A program made the translations under genes and the position numbers. Below, one piece after another: positions 11,068 through 18,971 of a stretch of 64,000 bases of DNA. The notes beneath the pieces are model-generated. The model was given only the letters and a program-made list of their open reading frames with translations. It was not told the DNA's origin and ran no database searches. Source of the DNA: Schizochytrium sp. TIO01 (taxonomy: Eukaryota; Sar; Bigyra; Thraustochytrida; Thraustochytriidae); contig SMSO01000034.1 in assembly GCA_004764695.1 (NCBI GenBank), forward strand, positions 141,501 through 205,500, given 5' to 3'. Position 1 is the stretch's first letter. Every line of letters starts with the position of its first letter.

Positions 11068-12102
11068 ATGCATGCACGCACTAAGACACTCCAGTGTGAT
11101 TGCTTTGAAAGGAGACGTGAAGGTAGTATTGTCGTGCACCAGACATCCATAGCAGGTCTCTCTCTGACCTACATACCAAAGGCAACCAGCTCATTTAATA
11201 GAGGGTTTCATGTATGTGCTGTTCCAAAGAGTAAGTCAGAGTTAAAGGTCGGCGATCAGATTATAGGAATCGAGACGATCAACTCGAGCCGTTTCACGAG
11301 GGATAAAAAAGGCACCTCAAACAACTTAATCAGTCAACTTGGTATTGGCGATGTACTCAATGTTCTGAACAGTGCCCCGCGTCGCGGGCTGTGGTTCTTG
11401 ATCTTGCGCCCTGCTGGGAAAACAAATCTTACATTTTTGAAGAAGCAACAACAAAAGACAGTTGTTGCCGCTTCGTCCGAGAAAGTGTCATCTTCCGAGA
11501 AAGTGTCATCGTCCAAGAAAGTGTCATCGTCCAAGAAAGTGTCATCCGAGGAGTCGGAGTCGTCAGAGGAGTTGTCTTCCGAGGAAGAGTTGTCTTCCGA
11601 GGAAGAGTCGTCTTCCGAGGAGGAGTCGTCTTCCGAGGAGGAGTCGTCAGAGGAGTTCGAATGGGATTGTTTCTTGTCGTATTGTTGGGGTCACGATATG
11701 CAAACACGTGAACGTGTGAAATCCATTTGTGATAAACTAAAAGAACATGGCGTGAATCCCTGGCTTGACTCAGAGCAGCTGCAGCACTCAATGCTTATTG
11801 GCATGTCAGAAGGTATTGAGTTTTCGCGAAAGTTCGTCGTTTTCCTTACTGCGGAATACCTGGATTGCTTAGATGAACTAGATGGGCGCAAAGACTATTG
11901 CAGTATGGAATTTGGCTATATAACTCTAAGTGGTCGTAAGAACGATGTGATTGTGGTTGTTCTGGATGAAGATATGAAGAACACTGAATGTTGGCAAGGC
12001 CCTTTTATGCTTTCTCAGAGCGGCTGTATTTTCCATGACTTCTCTACAACGGAAAAAGAGGAGTGTAACTTTGAATATCTCTTGGAAGCGATAAGGAGAT
12101 AA
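11068..12102 (+). CDS. PDZ-TIR protein with charged Ser/Glu linker
   Basis: A 344-residue paralogue of the gene at 7203. Residues 17-116 form the same PDZ-like domain (GSIVVHQTS strand, GDQI turn, APRRGLWF end). The ankyrin block is missing. In its place residues 135-196 are a low-complexity linker that starts with Ser/Lys repeats and changes to Ser/Glu repeats, so the charge is segregated. The TIR domain covers 197-344 with YCWG, WLDSEQL, SRKFVVFLTAEY and CSMEF; Glu281 is at the putative NADase position. The linker is encoded by near-perfect tandem units, suggesting replication slippage. Function is probably shared with the other TIR proteins; the lack of ankyrin repeats suggests a smaller adaptor or effector form. 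Confidence 0.85.
   Translation: MHARTKTLQCDCFERRREGSIVVHQTSIAGLSLTYIPKATSSFNRGFHVCAVPKSKSELKVGDQIIGIETINSSRFTRDKKGTSNNLISQLGIGDVLNVLNSAPRRGLWFLILRPAGKTNLTFLKKQQQKTVVAASSEKVSSSEKVSSSKKVSSSKKVSSEESESSEELSSEEELSSEEESSSEEESSSEEESSEEFEWDCFLSYCWGHDMQTRERVKSICDKLKEHGVNPWLDSEQLQHSMLIGMSEGIEFSRKFVVFLTAEYLDCLDELDGRKDYCSMEFGYITLSGRKNDVIVVVLDEDMKNTECWQGPFMLSQSGCIFHDFSTTEKEECNFEYLLEAIRR
11472..11658 (+). repeat. In-frame tandem repeats coding the Ser/Lys then Ser/Glu linker
   Basis: Units of 15-18 bases (around TCCGAGAAAGTGTCATC, then GAGGAGTCGTCTTCC) repeat about ten times in frame within the second TIR gene. Several units are identical, pointing to recent slippage. The first half codes basic units and the second half acidic ones. 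Confidence 0.85.
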
Positions 12103-13624
12103 ATTGTTGAGAGATTTCTATAAAGCAGAAGATTGTCCTCAGCGTAAGGAGAAAGATCCTCTTGTCTGGGCAATTGGGCAATTTCTTCAGCAAGAGATTA
12201 TCCTGTAGACTTGCTAAACCAGCATACCTATGCAGGTTAACGTATACTGGAGTTACTGACAGGGCTGCGCAAGCCCAGGGGGAATTTGGTATACCTAATA
12301 GCGTCTAAATACCTTGAGTGATGGGCTGCCAATGCCCAAATCAGTTTAACAGTGCTCCCGTACTGGTATCCGGTAGATTTTATGTTTCGAGATGTTAATT
12401 GATGGTTGAAAGCAACCAAAGAGCTAGGTTTCATCTAGATTTTGCGAGGAACCTTAAGCTTACCGAAGTCCATACATTGTAGTGTAGATTAACCCACTCT
12501 GAATTGGATCAGGTCACTAGCTTATAACCCTAAGAGCATAACGATTTAGTAGAGTTTACCCTACAATACTTTCTTGTGCTTGTAGTTACGAGCCATATGA
12601 GTTGCCTTTGGTTTTATCCAAGTGAAAGGTCTATTAGGAGTAGCTTCTGACCGGTGTGTGTGTGTGTGTGAGGGAGAGAGTGTACCGCTGTGAGTGGCAT
12701 GCTTTGATATGAGCAAAGGGATTGGTAGGAGTATTATCTTCCGACTAATGAAATAGGCTTGCTTGACTTGAATTTTCGTCCAGGAAAAGGAATTGATAGT
12801 AGCAGCACTACCTGGGTAGTGAGTTGGCCTCAGTCAAAACACCTCTTTTGAGCATATTGCACTTTTTCTATCCATCATCACAGTAGAACGCATGTATTCT
12901 TGAGATTACTCTTTACAATATTGCAAGCTGGAAACTCTGAAAAAGTCTTTATACCAAAAACATTAGTACATAGGCTTCATCGCTTCGGAGCTATCGGAGG
13001 GCAAAATAAGAATATTCCCGAAGTTCTCGAAGTTCTCAAAGTTCCATGTCAGTGTTTTCGAGTCGCCAGTCGCACAGACTTGTATCCGCTAAAAACCGTT
13101 CGACACTGCGCGGCACGGCGCGGGCGCGGTTGTGATCACACTATAGTATTGTCATTGCTGCTTCCGCGGCCTATTAATCCGCATCTGACTCGTTGCGGCA
13201 CCGCCTGCTCCAGCCTTGGCGTGAAAATTTACTATTGCATCGGTGTGGCATCGAGGGCCTCTGTAGCTTTTCGCTCTACTTTCTCCTCCCTGTATCAAAT
13301 ACTCGCCAAAACACTCTGACTTGACGAGAATCGTTTATCGGCTTAGCAGATAAGGTGTTATATACCTCGTCTGTACGCATTGACCTTGGACCGTGGGCGA
13401 TCTGATATTGACGAGAGAGGTTTCGCGACTTCTCCACTGAGATTTTAACTGCATCATCTTGTATATATTATTTGGCTGCTTTTATTTTGTTTTAAAAAAG
13501 AAGACAACTCCAGAATCATTTTGGAAAGAAACCTTCACACCAAAACCTCGGGCCTTTCCTTCTTGTGCGATAAGCTTGTGATCAGTACAGACTTGAGCAC
13601 TTCGTTACTTCAATTTTTTGCAGA
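12103..13624. other. Spacer between TIR gene 2 and the CPSF30-like gene
   Basis: A block at about 12350-12510 is clearly related to 17485-17625 on the far side of the CPSF30-like gene: shared words include TTAATTGATGG, AGGTTTCATC, TACCGAA and CACTCTGAATTGG in the same order and spacing. A (TG)n run lies at 12655-12671. An open frame of 139 codons at 12900-13319 has no recognisable content. The last 150 bases should contain the promoter and 5' untranslated region of the next gene. Confidence 0.6.
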
Positions 13625-16318
13625 ATGGTGGTGCTCAAACCGGATTTTCAGCGCGATGGCGCAGATCACCGTATGCTCTTTGATTTTGAGCTAGATACAG
13701 CAAAAGCCGTGCAGAGCAAGGCTGGGAAGAGCGAGCAGGTTGTGAAATCTCGCGAGCAAAGATACAAAACTGTTGTGTGCAGACACTGGGTGAAAGATCT
13801 ATGCATGAAAATGGATGACTGCGAATACCTACACGAGTTAAACCCGTCACGCATGCCTGAGTGCCGCTGGGGTGAGAAGTGTCAGGTGCCGGATTGCATT
13901 TTTAAGCACACTAAGGAAGAAGACCGCGTGGAGTGTCTTTTCTACAAAATTGGCTTCTGCAGAAAGGGTCAAACTTGTCATTTCCGACATGTACGCAGAG
14001 CCCCTGAGGAGCTTCCTGAAGTTGTGCCATGGGACGAGATTGGCGACAACAAAATGACTGTCACCGAAATTACTTCGACCGAGGATGGTATTGAAAAGAA
14101 AACAATTGTTCAACACAACGAAAACTACAAGGTCTCGATTTGTAAGCATTGGAAGCAAACTGGAGACTGTCCATTTGGTCAACGTTGCCATTTTGCTCAC
14201 GGTGTACAAGAGTTGCGTCAGCGTGGAGGTGAAAATGAGACGAACGAGAAGGCTACACCTCCAAAGACTCTTCTAGACGATATCATTGAGAATTTCCAAA
14301 CTGAAGCTCGTCACTCGGGTGCCATGATACATCCTCTTGATGATTTGGGTAATGACCTCGATACCCCTGATCGAGAAATCTTTCAGGCAAACGGTAGTCG
14401 CGGAAAACCAGCCTATGTGATTGTGCGCACCACTTCAATGGATCATGTTGCCGCATCACTTAAGTACCGTGCCTGGTCTGTGCTCCCTTGCTTTGTGAAC
14501 AAGCTCAACCATCTTTACGATACTCGACGTGAAGTATACATCATTTTTGCAGCCAATGATTGCTCTCAGTTCACTGGTTGTGCGATAATGACTAGTCATG
14601 TGCAGGCGGATCTTGACTTGCCATTTGTGGATTTACCCCCTGAGGCTGAAGGACATGCTTTCATGTTTAGCGTTCAGTGGGTTTACATGTGCTCTCTTGA
14701 GTTCACTGCAACTGCGTTTCTTCGTATACCTGAACCAGATGTGAAGGCAGATCTGCCAGTTGCCATGGCATATGAGTGTACAGAACTTCCTGTTGAAGAA
14801 GGCCATGCTCTTTTAGTGATGATGTATAGGCAGCCTAGAGTTGATGTGGATGTTTCGCAATTTGGAGATGTCAAGTTGTCCGTACACATGGAGGGCCCTG
14901 ATCCATCATTATATGATGCAATTGACGAGCACATTGAACAATGGTCCAAATTTGAGCTCGAGAACCCGAACTTTCATCACACAACAACCCAGCGTGGCGG
15001 AAGAGAATCTACCGGACCTGGTACATCAGCCAGTGCTGGAGGTGAAGCCCAAGTTCTGGGCCCAGGTGGTGTTCCTGTGGCCCCAGGATCTATTCACGTC
15101 AAACGACCCGGCTTTGTAATTGGCTGTGATCGAGAGTCATTTTGTGCTGACATGGTTCGCTCAAAGGTAATGGCTGGAAGCTATGCTCACAAGTCAGATA
15201 TGGCAGTCATCCAGCCTGGTACTCCTCTTGTTCTTTTTGACATCACGGCTGGTAAGCTTATTGGTGTTTTTGAAGCTCTTGGACCGGCCGAGGAAATGAT
15301 CGAACCCACTCTTTTTATTAGCCACGATGATGATAGCGAGTCCGCACTTCCTGTACAAGTTCGCATGCGCCGTGTCATGGATGGCCCTCCGCTCAATGTA
15401 CGCCAAGTTCCTGCCACGGTCTTGAAGACCGAGGGTGGGATGGCTTCAGCATTTGTTCCCATTGAGCCGAGAAAGATGCAGCAGCTTGCCAATTTGTTTA
15501 CCCGTGCTGCAGGTGCACCGGCTGCTGCTGCTCCGGAGAATGTCGAGGTTGCGGCAAGCTATCCTCCTGGAATTACCATCAACGAACTCCCAACCTCCCG
15601 GAACAATGAAGTCGGTAAGTCCGTAGCGGTCAATATTCCTTTTCCGCAACACTTCAAAGCAGCACATCGTATTATTGGCAAGGGTGGTAGTAACATTCAA
15701 CGTATTCAGGACTGTGGTGTTCGTTGTATTGTTAAAGCTCTTGGAGCACCAAGTAACCAGAATCAAGGTAACATTGTTGGTCCCTTTGAAGTGCTCGTGT
15801 ACTCTGACAATATGGAAAATGTGGACAGGGCTATTCGTCTTGTCACTGATATGGCCGAACAAATTATTGAGCGCTTCGAGGATCATGAGCGTGGCCCAGG
15901 GCGTGGTGGGCCCCGTGACAGAGATGGCGCTAGTGTTGCCGGTAGCGATCGTGGCGGAAATGATCGAGGATTCCGAGGTGGTGGAAACGGACGTGGTGGT
16001 GGAATGGGCGGCAATGACCGTGATAGAAGAGGACCCCCTATGCAAAGGGGGGGACGAGGCCGCGATAGGGAACGCGGCCCACCACGTGACTTTGATGATC
16101 GAAGGGGAAACACACCGTCGCCAGCACCTTCGTCCCGTTTTGATGACCGGCGGCGCGGGGTTAATGGTGGTCCTGGCCCTGACCGTAACTCGGATTTTGG
16201 CTCTGTGGGTGGCCGTGGTCCACCTCCTTCCAGATATCGTGATCGTGATGACATGAGTGACCGGCGTGGTCCTCCGCGTCGAAGGAATAGATCCCCCGGT
16301 CGCACTCATGAGTATTAG
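13625..16318 (+). CDS. CPSF30-like CCCH-YTH-DCD-KH RNA-binding protein
   Basis: An 897-residue single-exon protein. Three consecutive CCCH fingers (C52-C60-C66-H70; C80-C86-C91-H95; C104-C112-C118-H122) match the N terminus of plant CPSF30, the zinc-finger subunit of the polyadenylation complex. A fourth finger is C173-C182-C188-H192. Residues about 260-403 are a YTH domain, the m6A reader fold, with the first cage tryptophan in YRAWSVLP (Trp284) and strand VQWVYMC. About 494-598 resembles a DCD domain (GFVIGC start, PLVLFDI, LIGVFEA, PVQVRMR). A KH domain with GKGG at 685-688 spans 664-750, and an RGG/Arg-rich tail ends the protein. The likely role is nuclear mRNA 3'-end processing or poly(A) site choice coupled to m6A. 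It sits between two TIR genes without an obvious functional tie. Confidence 0.88.
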   Translation: MVVLKPDFQRDGADHRMLFDFELDTAKAVQSKAGKSEQVVKSREQRYKTVVCRHWVKDLCMKMDDCEYLHELNPSRMPECRWGEKCQVPDCIFKHTKEEDRVECLFYKIGFCRKGQTCHFRHVRRAPEELPEVVPWDEIGDNKMTVTEITSTEDGIEKKTIVQHNENYKVSICKHWKQTGDCPFGQRCHFAHGVQELRQRGGENETNEKATPPKTLLDDIIENFQTEARHSGAMIHPLDDLGNDLDTPDREIFQANGSRGKPAYVIVRTTSMDHVAASLKYRAWSVLPCFVNKLNHLYDTRREVYIIFAANDCSQFTGCAIMTSHVQADLDLPFVDLPPEAEGHAFMFSVQWVYMCSLEFTATAFLRIPEPDVKADLPVAMAYECTELPVEEGHALLVMMYRQPRVDVDVSQFGDVKLSVHMEGPDPSLYDAIDEHIEQWSKFELENPNFHHTTTQRGGRESTGPGTSASAGGEAQVLGPGGVPVAPGSIHVKRPGFVIGCDRESFCADMVRSKVMAGSYAHKSDMAVIQPGTPLVLFDITAGKLIGVFEALGPAEEMIEPTLFISHDDDSESALPVQVRMRRVMDGPPLNVRQVPATVLKTEGGMASAFVPIEPRKMQQLANLFTRAAGAPAAAAPENVEVAASYPPGITINELPTSRNNEVGKSVAVNIPFPQHFKAAHRIIGKGGSNIQRIQDCGVRCIVKALGAPSNQNQGNIVGPFEVLVYSDNMENVDRAIRLVTDMAEQIIERFEDHERGPGRGGPRDRDGASVAGSDRGGNDRGFRGGGNGRGGGMGGNDRDRRGPPMQRGGRGRDRERGPPRDFDDRRGNTPSPAPSSRFDDRRRGVNGGPGPDRNSDFGSVGGRGPPPSRYRDRDDMSDRRGPPRRRNRSPGRTHEY

Positions 16319-17484
16319 ATCAATGTCTCCAATTCTATATAATTTCAATATTAATTTGATGCGTTCACTATTTTTACTTGCGCCATGAAACTTTCACAGC
16401 GATGATTCTGCTTATGCCTACGCACCTTTTTGTTTAAGAGTGAAGAATAGTCCAGTACCACGAAATGTGAGATTGGTTTTCTGAATTTGTTCGAGTAAAG
16501 CTCCTCGCCCCTTTCCATAACGTTGCGAGAAAGATCCTATCCTTCTCTCCTCAAGAAAAAGAAGAAAGAAACAAGACGAGACAAGAGAAAAGCAACAACA
16601 CAATCATATTAATTGAATTTCAGCCGTGACAATAAATCATCGCGAATCACCGACTTTTTTTTCATACATAAGAACTTATAAACATAAAAATTTAGACTCT
16701 CACTTCTCCAGATCTTTAGATACGCTCTTGCAAACACAGCGTATTGCCTTGGTTACCTCCGATTCAAGATTCTTTGATGTCGATCTTAGATCTGTTTTAC
16801 CCTTCCGCTATATCATTAACTGTTGATCGTCTCTAGACTTACTGCCACTCTCGGTATTACATTAATAGACAACAACATCCTTGTCTTGCAACTAGTGGAG
16901 CCCTGCATCTATTAGATAAATAATATGTTTCGATACGAATGATCTTTGCTCTCTAAGTCAATGCCATTGAATCAGCAAGCAGTAAGCAAATTGTAAATGA
17001 GGGCTTTCTGCGTTCATTTTTTTTCTCATTGGCTTCATCATCGGCTCTAAGGTTTGATCATCAGTATGTACTGACTCGCAATTTATACCTTCGAGAATCA
17101 TGTCACTGGGTCCTTCTTTAAAAGATTGCGAAGTTTATTGTTATACCGTAACGCATTACCTTTGTACTTTGGTGAATATCAAAAGACTCAATCTTGAAGC
17201 GTCCCTTTCTCATGAATCAACATGATTGTCTTTGCTTAGCGCAGGTTTTTCGTCAGAAGAGAGTTCTCGACTTGATTGCATATTTCTTTGGTTTCTAGGA
17301 ATATGAACTAGCTTTAGCAATATATGATTTGTAGTTTTGCCGAGGTTACTATTCGAATAGCTATGGAGATTTACCATGGATTAGAGTCTCTGGCAGAAGT
17401 ATGTAGGCCTAGCAGTCATATAATAGATATAAGCATATACCCTGATTGATAGATTTCCAAGACTCATCTCAATGAAGCAGGATA

Positions 17485-17625
17485 ACATACGGTACGCTAG
17501 TACCGGGTTCCGAGAATTTAATTGATGGACGAGAGCAACCTGACAGTAGGTTTCATCAAGACTTGATAAGAAAGTAAAGTCTACCGAACATTTTAGAGTA
17601 GATCTACCTCACTCTGAATTGGGGT
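17485..17625 (+). repeat. Diverged direct repeat, partner of 12350-12510
   Basis: Shares an ordered set of words with 12350-12510: a GTAC-rich start, TTAATTGATGG, GAGCAACC/AAGCAACC, AGGTTTCATC, TACCGAA, then CACTCTGAATTGG. A weaker third copy may start at 9007. Non-coding in all copies. Confidence 0.7.
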
Positions 17626-18497
17626 ATCGGAAAAAGGGTGCGAAGTTTTCATAGTGTACCTTGTGGTCAATTCCTTATGGCTTTTTTTTACTTCTAGTTA
17701 TTATATACCCGACTATTGTTAGTGCTAGAATACTTTATATTTTTGCAAAGTGCTTTAACTGCTTTATATCACAGCTAAAGAGCTGGGAGTTACGCCAATA
17801 AAGTTTTGTAAGATCAAATAGTCAAAATGAGGCTAACGGTACTTGAAGGGTTTCTGTAGAACAACAAAAAGTTCATATTTTACATCTAAAGCGTCGGAGG
17901 ATGATTTACATTCTCTGATCTGGCACTGAATACAATAAAAAGGTGCCAGTAGGCTTCTTAAAGAGGTGCACTGTACAGCAACCATTGAAGGGACCTATGA
18001 TTTTAGTTCCTTCTCGAAAGTGTAAAGAAGGACAAAATTGAAAGATGTCGCTTCATAAGATCACACATTCGCTAGGTAGTTCTGTCGAATCGGATAAATC
18101 AGACTTTTTTTTTTTCGTTGTGTGGTTGACTTGACTCAGAAGGCTCGAGGGATAATAGAGGGCATGATTGCAATTGCAATCTTGCTGTGAACCCCGCTTT
18201 TCATCAGTTATTGTCGCAACAAAATTGTAGGGAAACTGATGAGCCATCTGATGTCATGCAAATGATAAGGTACGCAAATCTATATTGTTCTAGCACCTCA
18301 TCCTTGTCGTAGTCAAGCGAATTTAAGTCTCCCGAACGATTACTAACCAATCAGAAAAGTTAACACTAGTTGGACCGTCGTGATATGAACTTCATATTAC
18401 CACTACATGTTACGTGAGATCTTTTCACTGCTTGATAAATACTTTTTGAGCAAGCCACGTCGGGAATCAATTTCCGTCCTAAGAGCTATGAAAATGG

Positions 18498-18536
<39 letters not shown>
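18498..18536. repeat. (CT)n microsatellite
   Basis: An uninterrupted dinucleotide run of about 36 bases in the spacer before the third TIR gene. Confidence 0.95.
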
Positions 18537-18537
<1 letters not shown>

Positions 18538-18971
18538 CGCTCTGTCTTGTGTGAAACATTCTATCCAGTCCATCAATTTTGGCAGATTGTCTTTCGTAAC
18601 ATCTCGACCTCTCTATCGGTCATGGCTGATTGACACGCCTAGTATTTGGTATCCAAGGGCTAAGAGGTACACACTGCGTAGTATCATCTTCCACGACCTA
18701 CCTAGACCTTTTTTCGGATAGCCATAGCTGAGCCTTAAACAGCACAGATTTTTCTTTTTAAAATCTGCTAGGGGGGGCGAGGCTTTCATCAGCAATAGCA
18801 GCATTCATTGCTTTAGATAAGAGTCTTGATCATAAGCATGAAGATTGTATTATAACTAATTAATAAGAACCTTAGTCTTGGTAAAACACAAAGACAGAAT
18901 CTGCAAGCAAACCAGTTACTCACGCGGTACGAAAAGTATATCGCTGTAAAGGCAATAGTTGGCCTAGAAAA

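Larger units (their letters stand above)
16319..18971. other. Long AT-rich spacer upstream of the third TIR gene
   Basis: No coding region is recognised over 2.65 kb. It carries the second copies of the repeat blocks described for 8742-11067 and 12350-12510 (about 17485-17625, 18001-18065 and 18293-18370). A (CT)n microsatellite lies at 18501-18535, and a T-rich run at about 18104-18118. The final few hundred bases should be the promoter of the gene at 18972. Confidence 0.55.
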
